Assembly (NCBI GenBank): GCA_900696485.1
Contig: CAADGG010000048.1
Coordinates: forward strand, 1-53,109
Reading direction: 5' to 3'
Source: an uncultured Pseudomonadota bacterium
Lineage (GTDB): Bacteria; Myxococcota_A; UBA9160; PR03
DNA: 53,109 nt
The position numbers were made by a program, and so were the translations under genes. Positions 8,006 to 16,302 of the stretch are shown in pieces. Each line of letters starts with the position of its first letter. Position 1 is the first letter of the stretch. The notes under the pieces were generated by a model that ran no database searches, was not told where the DNA came from, and worked only from the letters and a program-made list of their open reading frames with translations.

Positions 8006-8060
8006 GAAAGCGGACATTTCTACTTGGGAGAGAACCGGACATCTGTACTTTGGGGCGACA
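8006..8060 (+). repeat. ISNCY-type right-end sequence, solo copy 2
   Basis: Nearly identical to 1183-1239, with a few substitutions and a one-base gap, including both CGGACAT/TACTT half motifs. No transposase gene is attached, so this is a scar of a lost insertion or deletion. It sits at the broken 5' side of the PEP-CTERM remnant. Confidence 0.65.
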
Positions 8061-8088
8061 CGATCGCCCGCTTCTTCGTCTTACCCGT
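8061..8088 (+). repeat. 28-bp direct repeat, copy 2
   Basis: Exact copy of 6358-6385, directly adjoining the solo IS end. Together the two copies bracket the membrane protein gene and the PEP-CTERM remnant. Confidence 0.8.
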
Positions 8089-8200
8089 TTCCCGTCACCG
8101 TGTACGAGTTTCGAACGGACGTGAGCAACCCGCGAGGCTCCGCGTGACCCTGGCCGAGCACGGCCCCGATGGATTCCTCCACCGTGCCACGTCCCTGCAC

Positions 8201-8229
8201 TTGACACCGACCGCCGGTCAAGCTACGCC
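8201..8229 (+). promoter_or_regulatory. Candidate promoter/operator before beta-propeller gene
   Basis: A perfect TTGACA (8201-8206) lies 17 nt from a poor -10 (TACGCC, 8224-8229). Between them is an 11-bp palindrome, GACCGCCGGTC (8209-8219). Transcription from here would begin only a few bases before ATG 8239, giving a nearly leaderless message. No Shine-Dalgarno sequence is visible before that ATG, which is consistent with this but does not prove it. Confidence 0.3.
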
Positions 8230-8238
8230 GGGCCATCT

Positions 8239-10695
8239 ATGTCGTGGCTCGCAACGAACCGCGCCGCGCTTCAGAGCGCCTTGCTGCTCTTCGCGGCCTG
8301 CGTTCTCCTCGCCACACCTAACGGTGTCGCTCACGCGGGCGACGTACTGTCGCAGTTGGCCTTGCTCGAGGCGTTCGACGGTGAGGAACTGGCGGGCTCC
8401 GTAGCGGCGAGCCCCGACGGTGAGCACGTCTACATCGCCACGCGCGACGGCGCCGTGCACGAGTATGCCCGCACGCCAGGCGGACTGCTCGAGCGGGTGG
8501 GCGAGGTCCGCGACGACGGCACGCAGCGCCAGGGTCTGCTCGGCGCCTCGGGCATCGCCACGGCGCCCGGTGGCGCCCACCTCTACGTGGCTGGATCCCT
8601 CGACGACGCGGTCGTGCTACTCGAGCGTGACGCGACGACCGGCGCCCTGGTCTGGCGGCAGGTGTGGCGAGACGGGGTGGACGGCGTCCAGGGACTCGAC
8701 GGTGCGCGCTCCGTCGCGGTCAGTCCGGATGGCGCACACGTCTACGTGGGCGCCGAAGAGGACGACGCCGTAGCCGTCTTCGCCCGCGATGGAGCGGACG
8801 GTGCACTGACCTTCGTCGGAGTCGCGCGCGACGGCGAAGGCGGAGTCACGGGCCTCGACGGGATCCAAGCGCTCGCGATCAGCGCCGACGGTGCTTTCGT
8901 CTACACCGGCGCGCACACCCTGACCGATACTTTCTTGGGCTACGTCTACACCTACAAGGGCGACCTCTCCGTCTTCGCGCGAGATGAAATCTCGGGTCTC
9001 CTCACGCAGGTCGAGACGTGGACCGAAGCGCAGATCCCGGCGCTCGCGGGCCTCCGCTCGCTCATCGTGAGCCCCGACGACGCCTCGCTCTGGGTCAGTG
9101 CTTCGCGCTGGGGCCCCGACAATGAGCGTGGGTTCGAGGATCCGGGCTCGGTCCTGTCCTTCGGGCGTGACGTTGCGACCGGCATGCTCACTTCGATGGG
9201 CTCCTCCGACACCGAGGGTGCGCGCGGCATCGCGGCCACGGCCGATTCGGCCCACGTCTACCTCGCGCGGGTGCTCGCCTGCTCGCGGTTCCTGTTCTGC
9301 TCCATGGGTCCCGTTGCGCGCTACGCGCCATCCGAGACCGGCCTGCTCGTGATCGATGAGGAGCCGGCGGGCGACCAGGACTCTGCGAGGGCGGTTGCTG
9401 TGGATCCCGGCGGCCTCTCCGTGTATCTCGCAGGCAAGTACACACGGGACGGAGGCTTTGGCATCACTCCGGAAAGCGTGGCGAGCTATGCGCGCGAGCC
9501 GTTGACCGGCGCCCTGACGCTCGCCGACGACCACGAGCTACCCCGCCTGTTGATCGGCGGCGCTGCCGCGGTCGCCGCCAGTAGCGACTGCAACCACGTC
9601 TACGTCACCGGTTCGTTCGACCAGGCGGTGAACGTGTTCGCGGTGCAGCCCGAGACAGGAGTCCTCGATGCCGTGCAGTCCCTGCAGCATGGCGTTGGCG
9701 GCGTCGAGGGCATCGAAGATCCGCGCGGCATCGCGATCAGCCCCGACGGCCTCCACGTCTACGTGACGAGCCTGCTGAAGATCGTCGGGGGTGACGCGGG
9801 CACCGTGACGGCATTCGCGCGCGACTCGGTGAGCGGTACGCTCGCGTTCGTCGAGGTGCAGCGGGATGGGGAGAACGGCGTGGACGGTATCGCGGGCGCG
9901 CGCGACGTCGTGCTGAGCGCCGATGGCGAGTTCGTCTACGTGGCCGGCATCGACGACGACGCCGTTGCGTGGTTCTCGCGCGTCGATACGACGGGCGCGC
10001 TGACCTGGGCCGGCGCCGCGTTCGACGGTGTGGGCGGCACAGAAGGCCTCGCCGGCGCTACGGCGCTCGCGCTCTCACCCGACGGCGCCCAGCTCTACGT
10101 GACGAGCCAGGAGGACCACGCCGTCGCGGTCTTCACGCGCGACGCGCAGAGCGGCGCGCTCAGCTTCCTGGAGGCCCAGTTCGATGGGATCGATGGCGTC
10201 ACCGGGCTGCACCTTCCGCTCGGCATCGCCGTCAGCCCGGATGGAACGCAGGTGTTCGTGCCGAGCCTCATCGGCTCGTCACTCGCGATCTTCGCACGCG
10301 ACGCGCAGACGGGCGCTCTGACGTTCACGGGAACGTTCGCCGGCAACGCGAGCGCCCATCCTCTATTCAGCGCTCGCGCCGTCCTCCCGTCGCCCGACGG
10401 CCAGCGCCTGTTCGTCGTCGGCAGCAGCGCCCACGCGGTCGACCGCGATCCCGCCACCGGGGTTCTCTCGCACGCAGACTCGGTCTCCGTCGGCGGGGGC
10501 TTCGGCGGCGCGCTCGGCTGCGACGTGACTCGGTTGTACGTCGCTTCGCGGAACCCTTCGCGGGTGACGACGATTGCAGTGCCGGAGGCGGCAGCCGGTG
10601 TCGCAGGGCTGCTGGCAATCGTGGTTCTGGCCGGGATGCGTTTCCTCCGTGGTGGTTTCCAACCCATTCGGGAATCCCCCGGCGCGCGAGTCTAG
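8239..10695 (+). CDS. Secreted beta-propeller protein with PEP-CTERM-like tail
   Basis: The 818-residue product has a signal peptide (about residues 1-33, ending GVAHA). It then has roughly a dozen propeller repeats of the lactonase/YVTN type, with phrases such as SVAVSPDGAHVYVG, DDAVAVFARD and GALTF. Many repeats are joined by a Gly/Asp-rich connector (DGVDGVQGLDGA). The number of repeats suggests two consecutive propellers. Near the C-terminus is VPEAAAGVAGLLAIVVLAGMRFLRGG, a PEP-CTERM-like anchor with VPEA in place of VPEP, plus an unusual 12-residue extension. It is probably exported and processed by an exosortase. The repeats resemble 6-phosphogluconolactonase-like proteins, but no catalytic role can be claimed. 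Surface binding or matrix function is inferred. Confidence 0.85.
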   Translation: MSWLATNRAALQSALLLFAACVLLATPNGVAHAGDVLSQLALLEAFDGEELAGSVAASPDGEHVYIATRDGAVHEYARTPGGLLERVGEVRDDGTQRQGLLGASGIATAPGGAHLYVAGSLDDAVVLLERDATTGALVWRQVWRDGVDGVQGLDGARSVAVSPDGAHVYVGAEEDDAVAVFARDGADGALTFVGVARDGEGGVTGLDGIQALAISADGAFVYTGAHTLTDTFLGYVYTYKGDLSVFARDEISGLLTQVETWTEAQIPALAGLRSLIVSPDDASLWVSASRWGPDNERGFEDPGSVLSFGRDVATGMLTSMGSSDTEGARGIAATADSAHVYLARVLACSRFLFCSMGPVARYAPSETGLLVIDEEPAGDQDSARAVAVDPGGLSVYLAGKYTRDGGFGITPESVASYAREPLTGALTLADDHELPRLLIGGAAAVAASSDCNHVYVTGSFDQAVNVFAVQPETGVLDAVQSLQHGVGGVEGIEDPRGIAISPDGLHVYVTSLLKIVGGDAGTVTAFARDSVSGTLAFVEVQRDGENGVDGIAGARDVVLSADGEFVYVAGIDDDAVAWFSRVDTTGALTWAGAAFDGVGGTEGLAGATALALSPDGAQLYVTSQEDHAVAVFTRDAQSGALSFLEAQFDGIDGVTGLHLPLGIAVSPDGTQVFVPSLIGSSLAIFARDAQTGALTFTGTFAGNASAHPLFSARAVLPSPDGQRLFVVGSSAHAVDRDPATGVLSHADSVSVGGGFGGALGCDVTRLYVASRNPSRVTTIAVPEAAAGVAGLLAIVVLAGMRFLRGGFQPIRESPGARV

Positions 10696-10973
10696 AGCGC
10701 GGCCCGTGGGCGCTCCGCCGATTCCGCTGCGTACGCGGCTTGACGTCCGCCGCACGCGAGAAAGCGTCGGCTAGGCTCCGCCCTCCATTGGGGGCAGGGC
10801 TGGGTGGATCCTCTCTAGCAGGGCGTCGTCGTCGCGGACCGAGGCTTCGAGAAAGCCGGCCTTCGAGAGCCAGCCCGCGGACCCAGGGCGTCGACGCCGA
10901 GAAAAACCCGATCGGGCGCCGTTCGGGTGATCGAGGGGTTATGATCCGTCAACCCTGCAGGAGAAGGTGGCCG

Positions 10974-12173
10974 ATGCCGGATCTCGAACGCTTCCGCGCC
11001 GACCTGCGCGACTGGCTCGACTCTCACGCGCCGAAGGCGCTGATGGGGGCGCCGGGCAACGAGCTCGAAGGCGTCTGGGGCGGGCGCAAGGCGACCTGGA
11101 GCGATCCCGACCGCAAGCACTGGCTAGAGCTGTGTGCCGAACGGGGCTTCACGGCGCCCGAGTGGCCGCGCGCGTACGGGGGAGGCGGACTCAGCCGCGA
11201 CGAAGCGCGCGTGCTGCGGCAGGAGCTGGCGCAGCGGAAGCTCCCGCCGCCGCTGATCGGCTTCGGGCTCACGATGATCGGGCCCGTGCTGCTGCAGTTC
11301 GGGACGGAGGAGCAGAAGCAGGAGCATCTGCCGAAGGTCTGCCGCGGTGAGATCCGCTGGTGTCAGGGTTACTCCGAGCCCGGCGCCGGCAGCGACCTCG
11401 CCGGCCTCCAGTGCCGGGCCGTGCTCGACGGCGACCACTACGTGATCAACGGGCAGAAGATCTGGACGTCCTACGCGGATCAGTCCGACTGGATGTTCTG
11501 CCTCGTGCGCACCGACCCGAGCGCCAAGAAACAGGCCGGGATCACGTTCCTGTTGTTCGACATGGAAACGCCCGGCGTATCGGTGAAGCCGATTCCGCTG
11601 ATCAGCGGTTCCTCGCCGTTCTGCGAGACCTTCCTCACCGACGTGCGGGTGCCGACCCGGAATGTCGTCGGACAGGTGAACGGCGGCTGGACGGTGGCGA
11701 AGGCGCTGCTCGCACACGAGCGCACGATGATCGCCGATGCCTTCGGTGGGGGGGCCGGCATCGGGAAGGGCCGCGGAATCGCCGGTTGGGCGCACGACTA
11801 CGTCGAGTTCGAGCCGGATGGCCGGCTTGGCGATGCGTCGCTGCGTCACCGCATCGCCCAGACCGAGATGGATACGCGCGCCTTCGTGCTGACGACCCAG
11901 CGCGCGCGTGACGCGGCCAAGGCCGGACACGGCCCCGGCGCGGCGAGTTCGCTGTTCAAGATCTACGGCACGGAGCTGAACCAACGCCGGATGGAGCTGC
12001 TGGTCGCGATCGCCGGCCCGCAGGCGCTCGGCTGGGAAGGTGCCGGATTCGACGAGCGCGAACTCGACCTGACGCGCCAGTGGCTGCGCTCGCGCGGCAA
12101 CACGATCGAAGGCGGAACCAGCGAGATCCAGCTCAATATCATCGCCAAACACGTGCTCGGCCTGCCCGACTGA
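10974..12173 (+). CDS. Acyl-CoA dehydrogenase, probable catalytic subunit
   Basis: The 399-residue FAD flavoprotein would oxidise an acyl-CoA to the 2,3-enoyl-CoA. Family signatures are YSEPGAGSDLAGLQ (FAD/substrate loop), GQKIWTSYA, SSPFCETFLTDVRVP and a C-terminal NTIEGGTSEIQLNIIAKHVLG segment holding a candidate catalytic Glu. ATG 10974 follows AGGAGAAGG at 6 nt; the longer upstream frame is non-coding. It is paired with a second acyl-CoA dehydrogenase gene (12294) across a REPIN-like palindrome. Such adjacent pairs often form alpha2beta2 enzymes for steroid or branched acyl-CoAs. The substrate is not deducible. Confidence 0.9.
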   Translation: MPDLERFRADLRDWLDSHAPKALMGAPGNELEGVWGGRKATWSDPDRKHWLELCAERGFTAPEWPRAYGGGGLSRDEARVLRQELAQRKLPPPLIGFGLTMIGPVLLQFGTEEQKQEHLPKVCRGEIRWCQGYSEPGAGSDLAGLQCRAVLDGDHYVINGQKIWTSYADQSDWMFCLVRTDPSAKKQAGITFLLFDMETPGVSVKPIPLISGSSPFCETFLTDVRVPTRNVVGQVNGGWTVAKALLAHERTMIADAFGGGAGIGKGRGIAGWAHDYVEFEPDGRLGDASLRHRIAQTEMDTRAFVLTTQRARDAAKAGHGPGAASSLFKIYGTELNQRRMELLVAIAGPQALGWEGAGFDERELDLTRQWLRSRGNTIEGGTSEIQLNIIAKHVLGLPD

Positions 12174-12182
12174 GGCACCGAG

Positions 12183-12273
12183 CGTCAAGCAAGGGGCCGG
12201 GTTCGATTCGTCAACGTTTCCGACCTCCCGGGCCGGAAACGTTGACGAATCGAACCCGCCCCCTTGCTTGACG
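12183..12273. repeat. REPIN-like palindrome
   Basis: Two 40-nt arms (12183-12222 and 12234-12273) are inverted copies matching at 39 of 40 positions, with an 11-nt spacer. Each arm ends in the words GTTGACGAATCGAACCCG and CTTGCTTGACG in the outward sense. A single related unit occurs at 32951-32990. The layout, two inverted REP units around a short spacer in an intergenic gap, is that of a REPIN. As RNA it would form a very stable hairpin between the two dehydrogenase genes, 10 nt past the first stop and 8 nt before the ribosome site of the second. Confidence 0.75.
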
Positions 12274-12293
12274 GGCGGGGGAGGAAAGACGGC

Positions 12294-13436
12294 GTGCAGT
12301 TGGTGTTGACGGAAGAGCAGGAACTGCTGGCGAAGACCGCGAGCGATTTCGTCCGCGAGCACTCGCCGCTGGCGCGTGTCCGCGCGCTGCGCGATCGGCG
12401 CGACGAGGTCGGGTTCTCGCGTGCGCTGTGGAAGCAGATGGCCGAGCTCGGATGGGTCGGGATCCGGCTCCCGGAAGCGTATGGTGGCGCCGGCATGGGG
12501 ATGGCGGATCTGGCCGTCGTGCTCGAGCAGCTCGGGCGCCGCCTGGCACCGGAGCCGTTCCTGTCTACGGTGCTGCTCGGCAGCGAAGCGCTGCGGCTGG
12601 CCGGAAGCGAGGCCCAGCAGCGGGCCTGGCTGCCGGGCGTCGCCGCCGGCGAGCGGCTCTTGACGTTGGCGTGGCAGGAAGCGCGCAGTCGCTTCGATCC
12701 GTGCCGCATCGAGACGTGGGCCGAGCCGGACGGTTCGGAGTTCGTGCTGACCGGGGAGAAGATCCAGGTTCCGGACGCGCCGGTCGCCGACGCGATCGTG
12801 GTGGCGGCGCGGACCGGCGGTTCCGCGCGCGACGAGACCGGGATCACCCTGTTCCTGGTCCCGCGTGACGCCGCAGGAGTCTCGATCACCCGGCAGACGC
12901 GCATCGACCACCGCAACGCCGGTCTGGTGCGCCTCGACGGCGTACGGGTCGGCGCCGACGCCGTGCTCGGGGATCCCGGGGACGGCGGGCGTCTGTTGCA
13001 ACGGGTGGTGGACCACGCCACGGCCGGACTATGCGCCGAGATGCTCGGTGCGATGAGCCAGGTCTTCGACGACACGCTCGAGTATCTCAAAACGCGCCTG
13101 CAGTTCGGCGTGCCGATCGGGTCCTTTCAGGGACTCAAGCACCGGGCGGCACGGCTGTTCATGGAGCTCGAGCTGGCGCGCTCGGCGACGATGGCGGCGG
13201 TGCGCGCGGTCGATGAGGAGGCTCCGGATCTCGCACGGTTGGTGTCCCTGGCCAAGGCGCGCTGCTCGGATGCGTTCGTGCTGGCCGCCAACGAGGCCGT
13301 CCAGATGTTCGGCGGCGTCGGCATGACCGACGAGTACGATGTCGGCTTCTACATGAAGCGCGCCCGGGTTGCCGAGATGTGCTTCGGCGACGCGGCGTGG
13401 CACCGGGAGCGCTGGGCGCGCCTGGGGGGCTACTGA
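12294..13436 (+). CDS. Acyl-CoA dehydrogenase-like partner subunit
   Basis: The 380-residue protein has the acyl-CoA dehydrogenase fold: TEEQELLAKTASDFVREHSPLARVRALRD at the N-terminus, GWVGIRLPEAYGGAGMGMADL, and the C-terminal helical domain QFGVPIGSFQGLKHRAARLFMELE with MFGGVGMTDEYDVGFYMKRA. The C-terminus lacks the usual EGT(S/A)EIQ segment; in its place is ARVAEMCFGDAAWHRERWARL. The canonical catalytic Glu seems absent, as in non-catalytic partners of heterotetrameric enzymes. The start was set at GTG 12294 because GAGGAAAG lies 5 nt upstream. The stop overlaps the hemE start by one base (TGATG). Confidence 0.85.
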   Translation: MQLVLTEEQELLAKTASDFVREHSPLARVRALRDRRDEVGFSRALWKQMAELGWVGIRLPEAYGGAGMGMADLAVVLEQLGRRLAPEPFLSTVLLGSEALRLAGSEAQQRAWLPGVAAGERLLTLAWQEARSRFDPCRIETWAEPDGSEFVLTGEKIQVPDAPVADAIVVAARTGGSARDETGITLFLVPRDAAGVSITRQTRIDHRNAGLVRLDGVRVGADAVLGDPGDGGRLLQRVVDHATAGLCAEMLGAMSQVFDDTLEYLKTRLQFGVPIGSFQGLKHRAARLFMELELARSATMAAVRAVDEEAPDLARLVSLAKARCSDAFVLAANEAVQMFGGVGMTDEYDVGFYMKRARVAEMCFGDAAWHRERWARLGGY

Positions 13437-14494
13437 TGTCGGACGGGTCGACGCTCACGCGCAGCGAGCGGCTGCTGCGGGCCTGCCGCGGAGAAGCCGT
13501 CGATCGCCCTCCGGTCTGGCTGATGCGGCAGGCCGGGCGTTATCTCCCCGAATATCGCGCCGTCCGAGCCGGCCTCTCGTTTCTCGATACGTGCCGGGAC
13601 GTCGAGCGCGCCGTCGAGATCTCGTTGCAGCCGCTGCGCCTCGTCGGCACCGAAGCGGTGATCCTGTTCAGCGACATCTTCGTGCCGGTCTTGTCGCTCG
13701 GCATCGACATCGACTTCCAGCCCGGCCCGGTGATCGCGACGCCGATTCGCAGCGTGGATGCGGTCGAAAGACTGACGGAGCCCGATTACGAGGCCTCGAT
13801 TCCGTACGTGTTCGAGATCCTGCGCCGGCTGCGGGCGATCCTGGAGCCGGAACAGGTGCCGCTGCTCGGCTTCGCGGGCGCACCGTTCACGTTGGCGGCG
13901 TACCTGGTGGAAGGGCAGGGCTCTCGCCACTTCGCCGCGCTGAAGCGGCTGATGTATGCCGAGCCCGACGTGCTGCGCGTCCTGTTGGATCGCTTGACCG
14001 AGATGACGGTCTCGTACCTGAACGCGCAGATCGATGCCGGCGCCCAGGTGGTGCAGCTTTTCGACTCGTGGGCCGGCATCCTGGCGCCGGCCGACTATCG
14101 TCGCTGGGTGCTGCCCACGCATCGCGCGATCGCCGAGCGGGTCGATCGCCGGCGGGCGCCGCTGATCCTGTACGTCAACGACGGCGCCCACGTCCTCGAC
14201 GAGATGGCCGAGACCGGCGCCGACGTGCTGTCGCTCGACTGGCGCGTGGATCTCGCGGACGCCGCGGCTCGCGTCGGACGCCGCGCGAGCCTGCAGGGCA
14301 ATCTCGATCCGTGTGCGCTGGCGGCGCCGCCGGATGCGATCGCCAAGATGGTGGGCGAACTCGCGCGCGCGGCGGCGCCGGCGCGCGGACACGTGCTGAA
14401 CCTCGGCCACGGCTGCCTGCCGGAGACGCCGATCGCCGGCGTGCGGGCCTTCACCGAGGCCGCCCGCAAGCTCGCGGAGCCGGGCGGCCGATGA
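13436..14494 (+). CDS. hemE: Uroporphyrinogen decarboxylase
   Basis: This cytosolic cofactor-free enzyme decarboxylates the four acetate side chains of uroporphyrinogen III to give coproporphyrinogen III. The 352-residue length is normal. Signatures are PVWLMRQAGRYLPEYR (substrate-binding Arg31 and Arg35), LFSDIFVP with the essential Asp80, GFAGAPFTLAAYLVEG, and LNLGHGCLPETP near the end. ATG 13436 overlaps the stop of the acyl-CoA dehydrogenase by one base, and its own stop overlaps hemG as ATGA. It is therefore translated with two other genes for late heme or nucleotide-binding steps. hemH lies 18 kb away. Confidence 0.95.
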   Translation: MSDGSTLTRSERLLRACRGEAVDRPPVWLMRQAGRYLPEYRAVRAGLSFLDTCRDVERAVEISLQPLRLVGTEAVILFSDIFVPVLSLGIDIDFQPGPVIATPIRSVDAVERLTEPDYEASIPYVFEILRRLRAILEPEQVPLLGFAGAPFTLAAYLVEGQGSRHFAALKRLMYAEPDVLRVLLDRLTEMTVSYLNAQIDAGAQVVQLFDSWAGILAPADYRRWVLPTHRAIAERVDRRRAPLILYVNDGAHVLDEMAETGADVLSLDWRVDLADAAARVGRRASLQGNLDPCALAAPPDAIAKMVGELARAAAPARGHVLNLGHGCLPETPIAGVRAFTEAARKLAEPGGR

Positions 14495-15846
14495 CGGCGC
14501 CGGACGTCGACGTCGCGATCATCGGGGCCGGCGCGGCCGGCCTCGCGGCGGCGACGGTGTTGCGCGCCGCCGGTCGCGAGGTGGTCGTACTCGAGGCCGA
14601 GGCGCGCGCGGGCGGATCGGCCTGTACGGAGCGTCGCGACGGCTACCTCATCGAGCGCGGCGCCAACACGTTCCGGCTCGGACCCGGAGCACTGGCGTTC
14701 CTGCGCGGGGCCGGACTCGAGTCGCGCGTGCTGGCGGCATCGCCGGCGAGCCGCGAGCGCTTCCTGCTGCGCGGGGGTCGCCTCGTGCCGGTGCCGATGG
14801 GGCCCCTCGAGCTGGTGCGAACGCCGCTGCTGTCGGCGCGCGGGAAGTTCCGGCTGTTGGCCGAGCCGTTCGTGCGGCGTGGGAATCCGAGCGGCGAATC
14901 GGTGGCCGAGTTCGCGGCGCGCCGGCTCGGATCCGAGGCGGTGCCGGCGCTGATCGGACCGTTCCTCACCGGGGTCTATGCCGGCGACGAGACGCGGCTC
15001 GGCGCCGAAGCCGTCTTCCCGAGTCTGGTGGCGGCCGAACGCCGCGGCGGCTCGATCGTGCGCGGGCTGCTCGCGCCGGCGTTCGAGCGTGGCCGTCCGC
15101 GCGGACGCGCCGGTTCCTGGTCGACCGCCGACGGGCTTCTGGGCCTGATCGACGCCATGGCGAGCGCGCTCGGCCCGCGGTTGCAGCTGCAGCATCGGGC
15201 TTCTGGGATCCGGTTCGAAGAGGGTTCCTATCACATCGAAATCGAAGGGAAATCGAGTCTTCGGGCGAGAGGCCTCGTGGTGGCCCTGCCGGCGCCGACT
15301 ACGGCCGGGCTGTTGGCCGGCCTCGAGCCGGAGGCGGGCCGCGAACTCGCGACGATCGAGTATGCGCCGGTGGCGAGCGTCTCGGTCGGTGTCGATCCGG
15401 GCGCGGTTCGCGAGCCGATCCGCGGCTTCGGCTTCCTGGTCCCGTGCGGTGAGGGCGAAGCGCTGCTCGGCGGCTTGTTCCTCAGCGCGCTGTTTCCGGG
15501 CCGCGCGCCGGCCGGACGAGAGCTGGTGACGATGCTCGCCGGCGGCATGCGCCGGCCCGACGTGCTCGCCGAGCCCGACGATCGCCTGTCCGCGATGCTG
15601 CTCCGCGATCTCGATGTCGCACTCGGGCTGCGCGGCGATCCCGAGCCGCTCGGCATCGCGCGCTGGCCGCGCGCGGTGCCGCAGCCGGGGCGGCATCACG
15701 TGTCGCTGGTGGCGAGCGTGCGGACGCGGCTCGCGCGCTTTCCGCGTCTCGCGCTGGCCGGCGCCGCCTATGACGGCGTGGCGTTCGGCGACGCACTGGC
15801 GTCGGGCGCTGCGGCGGGCCAGCGACTGTCGAGCGAGGAGTCCTGA
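14491..15846 (+). CDS. hemG: Protoporphyrinogen oxidase (HemY-type)
   Basis: This FAD enzyme aromatises protoporphyrinogen IX to protoporphyrin IX using oxygen. The 451-residue product opens with a dinucleotide fold (DVAIIGAGAAGLAAATVLRAAGREVVVLEA, residues 5-34). It then has GGSACTERRDGYLIERGANTF, the LIGPFLTGVYAGDETRLGAEAVFPSL motif typical of this oxidase, and a C-terminal FAD-closing segment LALAGAAYDGVAFGDALASG. Starts and stops overlap both neighbours (ATGA, TGATG). Together with hemE and the distant hemH it covers several late heme steps. The oxygen-dependent type suggests at least part-time aerobic life. Confidence 0.9.
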   Translation: MTAPDVDVAIIGAGAAGLAAATVLRAAGREVVVLEAEARAGGSACTERRDGYLIERGANTFRLGPGALAFLRGAGLESRVLAASPASRERFLLRGGRLVPVPMGPLELVRTPLLSARGKFRLLAEPFVRRGNPSGESVAEFAARRLGSEAVPALIGPFLTGVYAGDETRLGAEAVFPSLVAAERRGGSIVRGLLAPAFERGRPRGRAGSWSTADGLLGLIDAMASALGPRLQLQHRASGIRFEEGSYHIEIEGKSSLRARGLVVALPAPTTAGLLAGLEPEAGRELATIEYAPVASVSVGVDPGAVREPIRGFGFLVPCGEGEALLGGLFLSALFPGRAPAGRELVTMLAGGMRRPDVLAEPDDRLSAMLLRDLDVALGLRGDPEPLGIARWPRAVPQPGRHHVSLVASVRTRLARFPRLALAGAAYDGVAFGDALASGAAAGQRLSSEES

Positions 15847-16265
15847 TGAGCCCCGAGACCGCATGCATCTTCTGCCACATCGTGGCCGGCCGTGCGCCGG
15901 CGGCGAAGATCGTCGAGACCGAGCACGCGCTGGCGTTCCTCGACCTGTTCCCGTCGACCGACGGACACACGCTGGTGATCCCGAAGCGGCACTACGAGAA
16001 CCTGTTCGAGGCCGACGAGGAGACCCTGCCGGAGGTGCACCTGCTGGCGCGCCGCGTGGCGCGGGCGATGCGCCAGGCGCTGGCGCCGGACGGCATGATG
16101 GCGCTGCAACTGAACGGCGCCGCCGCCGGACAGACGGTGTTCCACTACCACACGCATCTGATCCCGCGCCGCGCCGGCAGCGAGTTGCGGATCCACGGCC
16201 GGGAGCAGGCGGATCCGGCGCATCTCGCCGCCCTCGCGGCGCGCATCGGCGCCGAACTCGAGTAA
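15846..16265 (+). CDS. HIT-family nucleotide hydrolase
   Basis: The 139-residue histidine-triad protein would hydrolyse a nucleoside phosphoramidate or a dinucleotide at its alpha phosphate. Features are CIFCHIVAGRAPAAKI at the N-terminus with two Cys that may hold zinc, the LDLFPSTDGHTLVIPKRHYENL stretch, and the catalytic triad FHYHTHLIPR (H100, H102, H104). It is the last gene of the hemE-hemG run, overlapping hemG by one base, and ends before a strong hairpin. Its role next to heme genes is unknown; housekeeping clearance of aminoacyl-AMP-like adducts is common for this family. Confidence 0.9.
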   Translation: MSPETACIFCHIVAGRAPAAKIVETEHALAFLDLFPSTDGHTLVIPKRHYENLFEADEETLPEVHLLARRVARAMRQALAPDGMMALQLNGAAAGQTVFHYHTHLIPRRAGSELRIHGREQADPAHLAALAARIGAELE

Positions 16266-16290
16266 GCCGGCCGCGCGGCGCGCGGCCGGC
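16266..16290. terminator. Hairpin between convergent genes
   Basis: A perfect 11-bp stem with a 3-nt loop (GCCGGCCGCGC-GGC-GCGCGGCCGGC) starts at the stop of the HIT gene and ends 12 nt before the stop of the opposing acetyltransferase gene. It has no T-tract, so if it terminates it would do so inefficiently or with a factor. Its symmetry allows it to act on both strands. Confidence 0.5.
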
Positions 16291-16302
16291 GGGATGCGAG
16301 GC

